Part shown: in pieces, positions 48,916-58,252 of the stretch | Numbering within the stretch: the stretch's first letter is position 1 | Layout: each line of letters starts with the position of its first letter | Source of the DNA: Algicella marina | GTDB lineage: Bacteria > Pseudomonadota > Alphaproteobacteria > Rhodobacterales > Rhodobacteraceae | Length of the DNA: 64,000 nt | Direction of reading: 5' to 3' | Assembly (NCBI RefSeq): GCF_009931615.1 | Contig: NZ_CP046620.1 | Span: forward strand, 310,001 to 374,000 | Notes under the pieces: model-generated | Database searches by the model: none | Seen by the model: only the letters and a program-made list of their open reading frames with translations | Told to the model about the DNA's origin: nothing | Position numbers and translations under genes: made by a program

Positions 48916-50406
48916 TTACCACCATTGGGGCGCATAATGCGCGAAACCCGCGGCATTTTCCAGAGCATACGCTGCGTTCAGCATTTCTGCCTCTTTCCAC
49001 GGCTGCCCGATGAGCTGGAGGCCAAGTGGCAGGCCCTGGCTATCGAGCCCGGCCGGGACACTAACGCCCGGAAGTCCCGCAAGGTTCACCGTGACGGTGA
49101 AAACATCGTTCAGGTACATCTTGATCGGGTCTTCATTGTTCATCTCACCCAGACCGAAGGCGGCAGACGGAGTGGCTGGGGTGAGGATCGCATCCACCCC
49201 ATCGGCGAACACCGTCTCGAAGTCGCGTTTGATCAGGGTGCGGACGCGCTGCGCACGCTTGTAATAGGCATCATAATAGCCTGCTGAGAGGACATAGGCG
49301 CCGATCATGACGCGCCGTTGCACTTCCTTGCCGAAGCCCTCGGCGCGGGTGCGTTCGTACATCTCGGTCACACCTTCACCCTGCGACAGCTTAGCCCGGT
49401 GGCCGTAGCGGACGCCGTCATAGCGGGCGAGGTTTGATGACGCTTCAGCCGGGGCGAGTACGTAGTAGGCGGGAAGGGCATACTTTGTGTGGGGGAGGGA
49501 AATTTCGACGATCTCCGCTCCCGCGCCGCGAAGCATTTCGGTGCCCTGCTGCCACAATTCCTCGATTTCCGCCGGCATGCCGTCCATGCGGTATTCAGTG
49601 GGGATGCCGATCTTCTTGCCGCGGATGTCACCTGTCAGCGCAGCCTCGAAATCGGGCACCGGAAGATTTGCAGAGGTGCTGTCCTTCGGATCATGCCCGG
49701 CCATTGCGGACAGCATGATAGCGGAGTCGCGGACGGTCTTCGTCATCGGTCCCGCCTGATCGAGCGAAGAAGCGAAGGCGACGATGCCCCAACGTGAAAC
49801 GCGGCCGTAGGTGGGCTTCACGCCGACAATCCCGGTGAATGCGGCAGGTTGACGGATCGATCCGCCGGTATCCGTACCTGTAGCGGCGACACAGATGTCG
49901 GCAGAGACCGCCGAGGCCGAACCGCCGGAGGAGCCGCCGGGTGTGAGATCGGTGTTGCCGCCATCGTTGCGGCGCCAAGGACTGACGACAGGGCCGTAGG
50001 TGCTGGTTTCGTTGGAGGAGCCCATGGCGAACTCGTCCATGTTGAGCTTGCCGAGCATCACCGCCCCCGCATCCCAGAGTTGCTGGGTTGTTGTGCTCTC
50101 ATAGGGGGGGCGGAAGCCTTCCAGAATGGCGGAGGCAGCCTGTGTCTGCACATCGCGGGTGCAAAAGAGATCCTTGATTCCCAACGGGATTCCGCACATG
50201 GCCGGAGCGTCGCCGCCGGCTATGCGTGCGTCGGCTGCCTTCGCCTGTTCGCGGGCGAGTTCCGACGTGTGCGCGATATACGCGTTCAACGGACCGGATG
50301 CCGCGGCGGCTTCAAGGTAGGTTTCCGTCAACTCGGCGGCAGTGAAGTCGCCTTTGCGCAGGCCGTCACGGGCAGCAGCGATCGTCATCTTGCGCAGATC
50401 AGCCAT
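48916..50406 (-). CDS. gatA: Aspartyl/glutamyl-tRNA amidotransferase subunit A
   Basis: 496 residues with the amidase-signature triad: Lys78 in LGIKDLF, cis-Ser159 in TPGGSSGGS, and Ser183 in [10 protein letters not shown]. It releases ammonia from glutamine for transamidation of misacylated Glu-tRNA(Gln) or Asp-tRNA(Asn), together with GatB and GatC. gatC precedes it on the same strand with a one-base overlap; gatB is not in the window. Confidence 0.95.
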   Translation of the reverse strand: MADLRKMTIAAARDGLRKGDFTAAELTETYLEAAAASGPLNAYIAHTSELAREQAKAADARIAGGDAPAMCGIPLGIKDLFCTRDVQTQAASAILEGFRPPYESTTTQQLWDAGAVMLGKLNMDEFAMGSSNETSTYGPVVSPWRRNDGGNTDLTPGGSSGGSASAVSADICVAATGTDTGGSIRQPAAFTGIVGVKPTYGRVSRWGIVAFASSLDQAGPMTKTVRDSAIMLSAMAGHDPKDSTSANLPVPDFEAALTGDIRGKKIGIPTEYRMDGMPAEIEELWQQGTEMLRGAGAEIVEISLPHTKYALPAYYVLAPAEASSNLARYDGVRYGHRAKLSQGEGVTEMYERTRAEGFGKEVQRRVMIGAYVLSAGYYDAYYKRAQRVRTLIKRDFETVFADGVDAILTPATPSAAFGLGEMNNEDPIKMYLNDVFTVTVNLAGLPGVSVPAGLDSQGLPLGLQLIGQPWKEAEMLNAAYALENAAGFAHYAPQWW

Positions 50407-50693
50407 TATTCGACCACCTTCGGTACGGCAAAGAAGCCCTCACGTGCATCTGGCGCGTTCTTGAGGATGTCCGCCGGTTTATTGCCGTCTGTCACCTCGT
50501 CGGCGCGGCGGGGCAGGTCCATCGGGGTGACGGAGGTCATTGGATCCACGCCCTCCACATCGACCTCGGAGAGCTGCTCCATGAATCCCAGTATGCCGGA
50601 AAGCTCCCTTGCCAGCCCTTCCAGAGCGTCTTCCTGCACCTCGATCCGGGCCAGATGCGCAACCCGGCGGGCGGTATCCTTGTCTATCGACAT
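50406..50693 (-). CDS. gatC: Aspartyl/glutamyl-tRNA amidotransferase subunit C
   Basis: 95 residues, the standard size. It shows [19 protein letters not shown] at the N-terminus, [19 protein letters not shown], then LRxD-like [20 protein letters not shown] and the C-terminal [10 protein letters not shown], the tail that clasps GatA. It stabilises the GatA-GatB interface. Overlaps gatA by 1 bp. Confidence 0.94.
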   Translation of the reverse strand: MSIDKDTARRVAHLARIEVQEDALEGLARELSGILGFMEQLSEVDVEGVDPMTSVTPMDLPRRADEVTDGNKPADILKNAPDAREGFFAVPKVVE

Positions 50694-50726
50694 GAAAGCC
50701 TGTCCTTCGCTGTAACGCGCATGGGT

Positions 50727-51398
50727 TTAGCGACGGGGTGCGGGCCGTGCAAGGGGCGCTCGGGCCTTGTGGAGCACAAAGATCATCCAGCCAAGCATAA
50801 TGCCGTTAAGCGTATGCCATAGGAAGTGGGTGCCGATGGGGATGGCTGCGCAGATGTCGCGGTCGATCGTGCGGAAGACCAGAGATAGCGAGAGGAACGC
50901 CGCGCCGATCAGCAGGCCGCGGCCGATGGCCGGCTTTTTACCAAGTGTTGCAAGGCCATAGCCGGCGATAAGCAAGGCTACTGGCATGTAGCCGCCAGAG
51001 CCGTTGAGCGGGCCGAAGACGCGCGCGATGATGGTTCCGCTGACAAACGCAAAGGGGAAGAACAGGAGAACCGCGGCTGCTCCGGCCCACCATCGGAAGT
51101 CGAGAATCCGGGTTGTGGCAAAGTAGACGTAGATCAGGATGAAGGCCTGAATCGGGATCACGTCCGCCAATTCCGCCCATTGGGTTGCATGGGTGTGGAA
51201 AAGGTATGAGCCGATGCCGATGATGCCAAGGTTGAAGGTGAGCAGGCGGGCGGGGAAATCTTCCTGCCCGCGCAGCATCCGCCAGCACACCAAGGCCGAG
51301 ATAAGAAACGCGGCATTTGTGATGGCGTTGAGTGGCTCCGACCAGTAGGAAAAATCGGTCCGTTCGCAATAGATGTCGACCTGTTCGAACCAGTTCAT
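50727..51398 (-). CDS. Ceramidase-domain membrane protein
   Basis: 223 residues with about seven hydrophobic helices. Conserved polar residues of the alkaline ceramidase/PAQR-like fold are present: DIYCERTDFSYWSEPLNAITNA at the N-terminus (E, D, S), SYLFHTHATQWAELAD (His, Asp) in the third helix and GTHFLWHTLNGIMLGW (two His) in the last. These would form a zinc site for amide hydrolysis. The true substrate in bacteria is unclear. Start ATG at 51398, divergent from the UPF0173 gene, 66 bp apart. Confidence 0.78.
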   Translation of the reverse strand: MNWFEQVDIYCERTDFSYWSEPLNAITNAAFLISALVCWRMLRGQEDFPARLLTFNLGIIGIGSYLFHTHATQWAELADVIPIQAFILIYVYFATTRILDFRWWAGAAAVLLFFPFAFVSGTIIARVFGPLNGSGGYMPVALLIAGYGLATLGKKPAIGRGLLIGAAFLSLSLVFRTIDRDICAAIPIGTHFLWHTLNGIMLGWMIFVLHKARAPLARPAPRR

Positions 51399-51464
51399 TG
51401 CCGGGCCTTGATTGCTGCGCCTCCACGATATGTAGTCGAAAGAAATGCCGAAAGGGAGATGGCG

Positions 51465-52157
51465 ATGAAACTTACGTGGCTGGGGCATAGCGGTTTTCGC
51501 ATCGAAATCGGGGGGCTGGTGATCCTTCTGGACCCGTGGATGACGGGAAATCCGATGTTCGAGGGGCAGGACAGGGCGGCGGCTATTGCCGGTGCAACGC
51601 ATGTGCTGATCACCCATGGGCACGGTGATCACACCGGTGACACTATTGGTATTGTCAAGGAACTGGGCGTGCCATGTGTCGGCATCTACGACCTGATGAG
51701 CTATTGGCAGGAGCGTGAGGGGATCGAAACGATCGGCTTCAACAAGGGTGGCACCGTCGATTTGGGCGGGGTGAAGGTGACCATGGTGAATGCGGTGCAT
51801 TCCTCTTCAATCGGCACTGACCACGGGCTGATGTATGCCGGGCATGAAGCGGGCTATGTGATCGCGGGTGAGGGGCATGTGGTCTATGTCTCCGGCGACA
51901 CGGATGTGCATTCGGACATGGGGATCGTTCAGGATTTGCATCAGCCCGACATCGGCATCCTGTGCATCGGTGGTCATTTCACAATGGACCCTGAACGAGC
52001 GGCCTATGCAGCGAAGAAGTTCTTTGATTTCAGAGTGGTAATACCTTGCCACTACCGAACTTTCCCGTTGCTGGCGCAGGACGCGAAGGCACTGACTGCG
52101 GCATTGCCGGGCGTTGAGGTGACTGAACCCGAGGTTATGCGGGCGATCGAGATCTAA
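51465..52157 (+). CDS. UPF0173-type metal-dependent hydrolase (metallo-beta-lactamase fold)
   Basis: 230 residues. The metal site THGHGDHTGD (HxHxDH, about 50-59), the later VSGDTDVHSDM and the final CHYRTF give a binuclear metal centre. MKLTWLGHSGFRIEIGG at the start is typical of this UPF0173 family. The substrate is unknown. The ATG at 51465 is chosen because AGGGAG lies 6 bp upstream, where an ATG at 51459 would be too close. Convergent overlap of 4 bp with tadA. Confidence 0.85.
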   Translation: MKLTWLGHSGFRIEIGGLVILLDPWMTGNPMFEGQDRAAAIAGATHVLITHGHGDHTGDTIGIVKELGVPCVGIYDLMSYWQEREGIETIGFNKGGTVDLGGVKVTMVNAVHSSSIGTDHGLMYAGHEAGYVIAGEGHVVYVSGDTDVHSDMGIVQDLHQPDIGILCIGGHFTMDPERAAYAAKKFFDFRVVIPCHYRTFPLLAQDAKALTAALPGVEVTEPEVMRAIEI

Positions 52158-52609
52158 GGCCTGAGGCTCCTGAAGAAGTCCCTGAGCACGGCAGCGCAGG
52201 CGGCTTCCTCGATGCCGGCGTAGACCTCCGGCTTGTGGTGGGCCTGTGGGTGGGCGAAAATCACCGGACCCTGTTCGACGCCGCCGGATTTTGGGTCCGA
52301 AGCGCCGTAGTAGAGGCGACGGATGCGCGCGGCGGAGATGGCAGCGGCGCACATCGGGCAAGGCTCCAGCGTGACGTAGAGGTCGAGGCCGGGCAGACGT
52401 TCGGACTGCATGTGGGCCGCGACCTCCCGGATCACCAGCAATTCGGCATGGGCCGATGGATCGTGTAGTTCGCGCGTGCGGTTGCCGGCGGCGGCGAGAA
52501 CCTCACCCGTATCCGGTGCAACGAGTACCGCGCCGACGGGTGTTTCGCCCCGTTCGGCGGCCTGTTGCGCCTCCACCAGCGCGCGGTGCATGTGCGATGC
52601 GAATGCCAT
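52154..52609 (-). CDS. tadA: tRNA(adenine34) deaminase
   Basis: 151 residues of the cytidine deaminase superfamily. The zinc ligands are HAELLVIREV (His and catalytic Glu) and EPCPMCAAAIS. It converts adenosine-34 of tRNA-Arg(ACG) to inosine and is usually essential. The ATG at 52609 fits the family; the longer open frame upstream is not supported. Divergent from the rluB-like gene, 53 bp apart. Confidence 0.93.
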   Translation of the reverse strand: MAFASHMHRALVEAQQAAERGETPVGAVLVAPDTGEVLAAAGNRTRELHDPSAHAELLVIREVAAHMQSERLPGLDLYVTLEPCPMCAAAISAARIRRLYYGASDPKSGGVEQGPVIFAHPQAHHKPEVYAGIEEAACAAVLRDFFRSLRP

Positions 52610-52662
52610 GCACCTCGTATTAGACGTTGCGGCCCTGTACTCAAGCCCGCTATGCCGCTTGC

Positions 52663-53448
52663 ATGGAACAGGAACGCATTGCAAAGCGCATCGCGCGGGC
52701 CGGGCTCGCCTCCCGTCGTGAAGCCGAGCGGCTGATCGGCGAGGGGCGTGTGAGCGTCAACGGCAAGCGCATCGACAGCCCGGCGCTCAATGTGTCCGAA
52801 AAAGATGTCATTACCGTTAATGGCAAGCCGCTCGCCGCCAAGGAGCCGGTGCGTATGTGGCGCTATCACAAGCCTGCCGGGCTGGTGACGACGACGGCGG
52901 ACGAGAAGGGACGAGCGACGATTTTTGACCGGCTGCCAGAGGAAATGCCGCGGGTAATGAGCGTTGGACGGCTGGATTTGAACTCCGAAGGCCTTCTTTT
53001 GCTGACGAATGACGGTGATCTGAAACGTAGACTGGAATTGCCCGCAACGGGTTGGGTGCGCAAGTATCGGGTGCGCGCGAAGGGCGTGCCGAAGGACGAG
53101 GATCTGGAGCCATTGCGGCGCGGCGTGACGGTGGATGGCGAAGTGTTTCGCCCGATGCAGGTGACGCTGGACAAGCAGCAGGGGGCGAATTTCTGGCTGA
53201 CAATCGGCTTGCGGGAGGGCAAGAACAGGGAAATCCGTCGGGCCATGGATACCGTAGGCTTTGCCGTCAACCGATTGATTCGCGTGTCCTATGGGCCTTT
53301 CCAGCTTGGCGATCTGGCCCGTGGCGCGGTGGAAGAGGTCCGGCCGAAGGTGCTGCGCGACCAGTTGGGCATTGAGCGGGAACCGCAGGCAAAACCTGAG
53401 CGTCCGCCGCAGAAGCCGCGGGTGAACCGTGTGCAGCGACGCAAGTGA
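52663..53448 (+). CDS. rluB: 23S rRNA pseudouridine synthase (RluB/RsuA family)
   Basis: 261 residues: an N-terminal S4 domain (about 1-60; ERIAKRIARAGLASRREAERL), then the catalytic domain with GRLDLNSEGLLLLTNDGDL at about 103-121, where the first Asp is the nucleophile. GKNREIRRAMDTVGFAVNRLIRV is also typical. A basic tail ends the protein. RluB versus RluE/RluF or RsuA cannot be settled by eye; RluB is the best guess. Upstream TTG starts are unlikely because the S4 domain begins right at this ATG. Confidence 0.85.
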   Translation: MEQERIAKRIARAGLASRREAERLIGEGRVSVNGKRIDSPALNVSEKDVITVNGKPLAAKEPVRMWRYHKPAGLVTTTADEKGRATIFDRLPEEMPRVMSVGRLDLNSEGLLLLTNDGDLKRRLELPATGWVRKYRVRAKGVPKDEDLEPLRRGVTVDGEVFRPMQVTLDKQQGANFWLTIGLREGKNREIRRAMDTVGFAVNRLIRVSYGPFQLGDLARGAVEEVRPKVLRDQLGIEREPQAKPERPPQKPRVNRVQRRK

Positions 53449-53476
53449 TTGTTCTGGCTTGAGTTTGAGGGCCAAA

Positions 53477-54169
53477 TTGAAGCTTCACACCTATCCGTCG
53501 CCGAATTTCAATGACCGCAGGCATGGTGGTTCGCCGGATATGGTGGTGCTGCATTACACGGCAATGGCCAGCGCGGAGGCTGCACTGGCGCGGCTGGCCT
53601 CACCTGATCATGAGGTTTCGGCGCATTACCTGATTGATCCGCAAGGAAGAATCTGGGCGATGGTGGCGGAGGAGATGCGGGCCTGGCACGCGGGGGTTGC
53701 GGCCTGGGGGGGCGTGGACGATGTGAACTCGCATTCCATCGGGATCGAGATCCAGAACGATGGCAGCACTTCCTTTCAGGCAGCGCAGATGAGCTCGGTC
53801 GAATGGCTTTTACGTGATATTTCAGAGCGTTGGCGGATAACTCCGGAGCGAGTTCTGGGCCATTCGGATGTGGCACCGGCGCGGAAATCCGATCCTGGGC
53901 GGTGGTTTGACTGGTTGCGGCTGGCGCGGGCGGGGCTGGCTGCCTGGCCGGATGGTGTGCTGTCCGGATGCCCCGTGGACAGGGCGGAATTTATGCTTTG
54001 TGCTGAAAGGGTTGGCTATCGCGGCGAGTTTCGGGATGTGCTCACGGCAGTGCGGTTGCGGTTCTGCCCGTGGGCCGTGGGCCTGCCGCTGCGGGGGGCG
54101 GATGTGGCGATCGTGAAGGCAGCTGCTGCGCAGTTTCCCTGTATTGACGGAGAGAATTTCACAAGCTAA
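53477..54169 (+). CDS. N-acetylmuramoyl-L-alanine amidase (amidase_2 domain)
   Basis: 230 residues. The zinc and substrate site is seen in VVLHYTAMASAEAAL, VSAHYLIDPQGRIW, SHSIGIEIQND and VLGHSDVAPARKSDPG (His and Asp ligands). It cleaves the amide between MurNAc and L-Ala, as AmiD does. The TTG at 53477 is taken as start, with GAGG six bases upstream; no ATG or GTG suits. No signal peptide is evident, so it may act on recycled anhydro-muropeptides. Its stop codon overlaps the rnpB -10 element. Confidence 0.82.
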   Translation: MKLHTYPSPNFNDRRHGGSPDMVVLHYTAMASAEAALARLASPDHEVSAHYLIDPQGRIWAMVAEEMRAWHAGVAAWGGVDDVNSHSIGIEIQNDGSTSFQAAQMSSVEWLLRDISERWRITPERVLGHSDVAPARKSDPGRWFDWLRLARAGLAAWPDGVLSGCPVDRAEFMLCAERVGYRGEFRDVLTAVRLRFCPWAVGLPLRGADVAIVKAAAAQFPCIDGENFTS

Positions 54170-54172
54170 ATC
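54144..54172 (+). promoter_or_regulatory. Promoter of rnpB
   Basis: TTGACG (54144-54149) and TAAATC (54167-54172) separated by 17 bp, placing the start site about 7 bp on, at 54179, exactly where helix P1 of RNase P RNA begins. The -10 element contains the stop codon TAA of the amidase gene. Confidence 0.82.
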
Positions 54173-54178
54173 AAGGGC

Positions 54179-54558
54179 CTGCGGATGGCTGGATGGTCGC
54201 GGGGAAACTCGAGGAAAGTCCGGACTCCATGAAGAAGCGGCGCCGGGTAACGCCCGGCCAGTGAAAGCTGAGGGATAGCGCCACAGAGAACAGACCGCCC
54301 CATTTTTTCCGTTGGAAAATCAATGAGGTAAGGGTGAAACGGTGGGGTAAGAGCCCACCGCGGGACGGGTAACCGGACCGGCATGGCAAGCCCCGCCGGG
54401 AGCAATGCCAAATAGGGACCGCGTGGGGCATCCGCCCCGGGGGACTTCACTCCCAGCAGGTCCGGGTTGGCAGCAAAAACCTATTGGTAACAATGGGTTA
54501 AGATGAATGGCCATCGGGGCGCAAGCCTTACAGAATCCGGCTTACAGGCCATCCGCAG
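54179..54558 (+). ncRNA. rnpB: RNase P RNA, bacterial type A
   Basis: About 380 nt. Ends pair as P1: CTGCGGATGGC (54179-54189) with GCCATCCGCAG (54548-54558). Conserved region I is the GAGGAAAGTCCGGACTCC stretch near 54210-54230, and conserved region V is ACAGAATCCGGCTTACAGG near 54533. The RNA is the catalytic part of the enzyme that removes 5' leaders from pre-tRNAs. Ends are estimated from P1 pairing. Confidence 0.96.
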
Positions 54559-54596
54559 TATGATTTCGCCACTGGGATTGCCCGCGCCACCGTGGC

Positions 54597-54640
54597 GTAT
54601 GGGTTTGGTATGGTTTCGGTATGGGTTCGGTATGGCAAAA
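54597..54640 (+). repeat. 11-bp iterated repeat, copy B
   Basis: Four exact 11-bp units: GTATGGGTTTG, GTATGGTTTCG, GTATGGGTTCG and the weaker GTATGGCAAAA. The first 28 bases are identical to copy A at 29035-29062 on the opposite strand. It begins 38 bp after the end of rnpB. It has no likely coding role. Confidence 0.72.
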
Positions 54641-54748
54641 TGCCGGGATTCCGACGGTTTGGGCCGCATTTCGCGGGATCTGAGCGTTTTCCTGGCCAGG
54701 TAGGAGTTTTGCTTACCTGCGAGGTAAGTGGAATCATTACCCGGCTGC

Positions 54749-56554
54749 CTAGCGTCCTGTACCTTCCGCCGCCTTCAGTTTGCGAGCCTCGGCCTTCTGG
54801 CAGGCGGCGAAGATCGCCTTGGCGAGATCGGCGCGGTTGAACGGCTTGGTAAGAAACTCGATGGCCGCACCCGTGGAGCCGTTTGCCTCGGTGTTGGCAA
54901 AGCCGGACATGAGAACGACGGCAATCTCGGGATGCGTCCCGGCGAGGTCGCGGGCGAATTCGAGACCGGAGGTGCCGCCGGGGAGAACGACATCGGAGAG
55001 GATGACATCGGGCGGCAGTGGCCCGCCGAGAAACGCGCTGGCCTCGGCGACGCTTTCGACGGTGGAGACAGTATAGTCGAAGCTGCCGAGCAGTTTGCGG
55101 ACGGTGGCGCGGACATCGGCATTGTCCTCGATGACGAGGATGCGTTCGCCGTTGCCGGTGAGAACCTTCTCCACGAGCGGCACGGCGGCGGCAGCCGGTT
55201 GGTCCAGGGTACTGGGCAGGCGGAGGGTGACGGTGGTGCCCTGGTTCTCGGCACTCTGGATGTCGATCTCGCCGCCCGACTGTTCGGCGAAACCATGGAC
55301 CATCGACAGGCCCAGGCCACTGCCGTGGCCGAAACGCTTGGTGGTGAAGAACGGCTCCGCCGCGCGGGCACGGATTTCTTGCGTCATGCCGATGCCGGTG
55401 TCGCGGACAGAGAGATGGACAAGGCCGTCGCCACGTGTGCCACCGGGCTGATTGGCAGCGGTGACGACGATCACGCCGCCATCGGGCATAGCATCGCGGG
55501 AATTGGTGGCGAGGTTGAGCAGAGCGCTGGCCAGCAAGGCCGGATCGGCGTGGACGGGCCAGAGATCGGCAGCGATTTCCGTTTCGATGCGGATGTTCTC
55601 GCGCAGGGTGCGGCGGAGGATTTCAACCATATCACCGACCAGTTCACTGACATCCACCGCCTCTGGCCGCAGGGTCTGGCGGCGGGCGAAGGCGAGCAGG
55701 CGGCGGGTAAGATCGGCGCCGCGCCGGGTGGACCGGAGAATTGGCGTGGTGAGGGTCTGATCGTTGCCGGCATCCATTGCCAACAACTCCGCATGGCCTT
55801 GTATGGTGGCGAGGAGGTTGTTGAAATCATGGGCGATGCCGCCGGTAAGCTGGCCGATCGCCTCCATCTTCTGGGCCTGAACGAGACGCTGCTCGGCCGT
55901 CACCCGCTCCGCTATCGCGTCGGCGCGGGTCTGTTCCAGCAGGGCGCCGATATGGCGATTGTGTTCGTCCAGGGCGCGGCGACTCTGAAATTCGGAAACG
56001 AAGATCCGCTCGTGCCGGAGAATGCTGGTGGCGATGACGTAGAAGAAGACGAGCGTGACGATGGTGAAGCCGATCACCGATTCATGGGCGGTAAGTGCGA
56101 AACCGGCCAGGTTGAGGGCGGCGACGATGCCGCTGAAGGCGAGCGCGGCGGAAGGGATCGGGTAGAGGGTGATGGCCCCGGCGGCGACGGTGCCGGCGGC
56201 AAGCGCGACCAGGAACGCCTGCGAAATGCCGGTGGTGACAGGCAGGATGATTATGCCGGGGAAGCCCCAGATCAGGCCGAGGAAGGCGGCGCGCAGGGTC
56301 GTACGCCGGATGGATCGTGCAGTGAGGCGCGTGGGGAAGGTCTTGCCGCGATAACTCTGCCAGCGCCAGAAGAAGTAGAGGCTGAAGCCGATGGCGACGG
56401 CGGCCCAGAGCATGGCCTGCGGGAGTAACTGGCCGTCGAGCCAGAGGACGAGGAGGGTGGCGGTAGCATTGATGACGTTGGCAATCATCATCGGCGGCGT
56501 GAGCGCGGAGACGGCATGGGCCCGCTGGGCGATCACCTCCTCGACGTCAACCAT
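54749..56554 (-). CDS. Hybrid histidine kinase with C-terminal receiver
   Basis: 601 residues. Six or so transmembrane segments (about 25-180) with no large periplasmic sensor domain, a short coiled linker, HisKA with phospho-acceptor His242 (GGIAHDFNN), HATPase_c (about 330-450; [24 protein letters not shown]), and a receiver domain with phospho-Asp521 (ILSDVVLPG). No separate output regulator is adjacent, so its partner is unknown. The ATG at 56554, preceded by GGGGGAG, is preferred over one at 56605. Confidence 0.85.
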   Translation of the reverse strand: MVDVEEVIAQRAHAVSALTPPMMIANVINATATLLVLWLDGQLLPQAMLWAAVAIGFSLYFFWRWQSYRGKTFPTRLTARSIRRTTLRAAFLGLIWGFPGIIILPVTTGISQAFLVALAAGTVAAGAITLYPIPSAALAFSGIVAALNLAGFALTAHESVIGFTIVTLVFFYVIATSILRHERIFVSEFQSRRALDEHNRHIGALLEQTRADAIAERVTAEQRLVQAQKMEAIGQLTGGIAHDFNNLLATIQGHAELLAMDAGNDQTLTTPILRSTRRGADLTRRLLAFARRQTLRPEAVDVSELVGDMVEILRRTLRENIRIETEIAADLWPVHADPALLASALLNLATNSRDAMPDGGVIVVTAANQPGGTRGDGLVHLSVRDTGIGMTQEIRARAAEPFFTTKRFGHGSGLGLSMVHGFAEQSGGEIDIQSAENQGTTVTLRLPSTLDQPAAAAVPLVEKVLTGNGERILVIEDNADVRATVRKLLGSFDYTVSTVESVAEASAFLGGPLPPDVILSDVVLPGGTSGLEFARDLAGTHPEIAVVLMSGFANTEANGSTGAAIEFLTKPFNRADLAKAIFAACQKAEARKLKAAEGTGR

Positions 56555-56671
56555 TACTCCCCCCGCCCAATGCCGGCCTGCTGCAACCCTTTCCAAGGCC
56601 GCCATGTTAGCGGCATGCGGGCCAAAGCTGTAACATATTCTGAGTTGCGCAGGGCAGGGACCGGCTGGAAG

Positions 56672-57964
56672 TCAGTCGTCTTCCCAGTGGGCATCGGCGC
56701 CGAGGGCCTTGAGGTTCTCTATGAAATTGGGGTGAGCGCGGCGAACCGGCTCGGCCTTGAGGATCTTGGAGGTTCCCTCGATCTGGATCGCGGCGATCAG
56801 GAGGCCGACGACGACGCGAATGATGTAGGGGGCCTCCACCTCCGCCGGTTTCAGTTTCGAACCACCGAAGACGAGCAGGCGGTGCGGGTCCGACAGGTGG
56901 GCGCGGACGCCGAGCTTGGCCAGTTCGCCCGACCAGCCGAGCGCGCCTTCATAGACCTTGTTCCAGAAGAGCACGTCGCCGGTGCAGCCGACCGAGACGC
57001 CGATGGCCTGGGGCAGTAGGTCGGCGGGGAAATAGGGCCAGGGCGCAGCCTCGATCTTGGCGGTCATCTGCTGGGTGAGGGGCGGCGTGACTTCCCGCGT
57101 CCAGTCGGTGACGGTGACGGACCCGGCATCCTGCGAGAACCTGAGTCCGAGTTTTGCGAACTGGTCGAGGATCAGCGGCATCTCGGACAGGATGTCCGTT
57201 TCCACCGTCACGCGGCCGCCGGTGACGCCGCCGAGTGCGAGGAAGGTCGCGACCTCGTGGTGGTCGTCGGGCACGCGCATTTCCGCGCCTTCGAGGCGCT
57301 GCGCGCCGGTGACCGTGAGACGGGAGGTGCCGATACCGTCGATCTGCGCGCCCATCTGCACGAGCATGTGGCAGAGCGACTGGACGTGCGGCTCCGACGC
57401 GGCGTTGGTCAGCACGGAGGTGCCCTCGGCCACGGAGGCAATCATCAGGAAGGTTTCGGTGGCGGTGACGGAAGCGTATTCGGCCCAGATCGAATGGGCG
57501 GCAGGGCGGGACTTCAGCACCATGTCGATGCCCTGCGCGGGCAGGGTTTCGCAGCCGAAGGCCTGAAGAAAGTTGATGTGCGGGTCGATCTCGCGGATGC
57601 CGAGGGCGCAGCCCTTGGCATCGACGTCGAATTTCAGACGGCCGTGGCGGATGAGGACCGGGGCGAGCAGCAGGATGGCGGAGCGGATGCCCAGCGGCAG
57701 GTTCTCGATCGCTTTGGCGTCAATGTCGCCCTTGTGGTGCAGGGCGAGGGTCTGGGCCGTCGTGTCATAGTCGACATCCGAACCCAGGGACTGAAAGTAG
57801 GCGACGAGTTTGTGCACATCGGTGATGTCGGGGACATTCGTCAGCCGCACCGGGGCATCGGTGAGAAGGGAGGCGCAGATCATCGGCAGGACGGCGTTCT
57901 TGTTGCCTGAGGGACGGATGGTGCCGGAAAGCGGGCGCCCGCCGTTGACGATGAAGTTTGCCAT
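56672..57964 (-). CDS. UDP-GlcNAc 1-carboxyvinyltransferase family protein, divergent MurA paralogue
   Basis: 430 residues of the EPSP synthase fold. Lys22 (RPSGNKNAV) and Cys119 (AKGCALGIREID) are in the positions of MurA Lys22 and Cys115, and FPADLLPQ matches the FPTDMQ segment with the catalytic Asp. However, the segment that follows (LFWNKVYEGALGWSGEL) lacks the NRFMH-type element of housekeeping MurA. It probably transfers enolpyruvyl to UDP-GlcNAc, or acts on a related sugar. It is tandem with the kinase gene, 117 bp apart, just outside the dcw cluster. Confidence 0.75.
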   Translation of the reverse strand: MANFIVNGGRPLSGTIRPSGNKNAVLPMICASLLTDAPVRLTNVPDITDVHKLVAYFQSLGSDVDYDTTAQTLALHHKGDIDAKAIENLPLGIRSAILLLAPVLIRHGRLKFDVDAKGCALGIREIDPHINFLQAFGCETLPAQGIDMVLKSRPAAHSIWAEYASVTATETFLMIASVAEGTSVLTNAASEPHVQSLCHMLVQMGAQIDGIGTSRLTVTGAQRLEGAEMRVPDDHHEVATFLALGGVTGGRVTVETDILSEMPLILDQFAKLGLRFSQDAGSVTVTDWTREVTPPLTQQMTAKIEAAPWPYFPADLLPQAIGVSVGCTGDVLFWNKVYEGALGWSGELAKLGVRAHLSDPHRLLVFGGSKLKPAEVEAPYIIRVVVGLLIAAIQIEGTSKILKAEPVRRAHPNFIENLKALGADAHWEDD

Positions 57965-58211
57965 GTCTGCCTCTGTGGTGTCCGGCGCTGCGGGCCGCGT
58001 GGTTGAAGTGCCTCTATTCCACGGTTTCGGCGCGAAGTTCAATCCGCGGCGGTGGGATGTGGTGGCATGGGGTGGGCGTGGGATTGCATGGGCGGTGGCG
58101 GTGACTCGGGTTTTCGGGGTGATTTGAGAGGGGAAAACTTTCCCGGCCTGTGGATAACCCTGTGACAAACTTGGCTGGCGACAGGTTTTTCGGGCGCTGT
58201 CGGGGATTTTA

Positions 58212-58226
58212 TGGGCGCGGATGGGA
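58212..58226 (+). promoter_or_regulatory. Possible MraZ box (TGGGN repeats)
   Basis: TGGGC-GCGGA-TGGGA: two TGGGN blocks exactly 10 bp apart, the spacing known for MraZ operators, which it uses to control its own cluster. Two further TTTCCCA copies (58360-58366, 58380-58386; reverse strand TGGGA) are spaced 20 bp, two such periods. Distance to mraZ is large (260-430 bp), so this is tentative. Confidence 0.35.
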
Positions 58227-58238
58227 AATGACTCGCGG

Positions 58239-58252
58239 CACCATATATGGTG
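58239..58252. promoter_or_regulatory. 14-bp perfect palindrome CACCATATATGGTG
   Basis: Symmetric, AT-centred palindrome in the mraZ/MurA-like divergent region. It resembles a dimer-binding site; the protein is unknown. Confidence 0.4.

Noticed and set aside
58149-58157. DnaA-box match TGTGGATAA
   Set aside because: A single 9-mer in isolation; an origin needs a cluster and an AT-rich unwinding region, which are absent.
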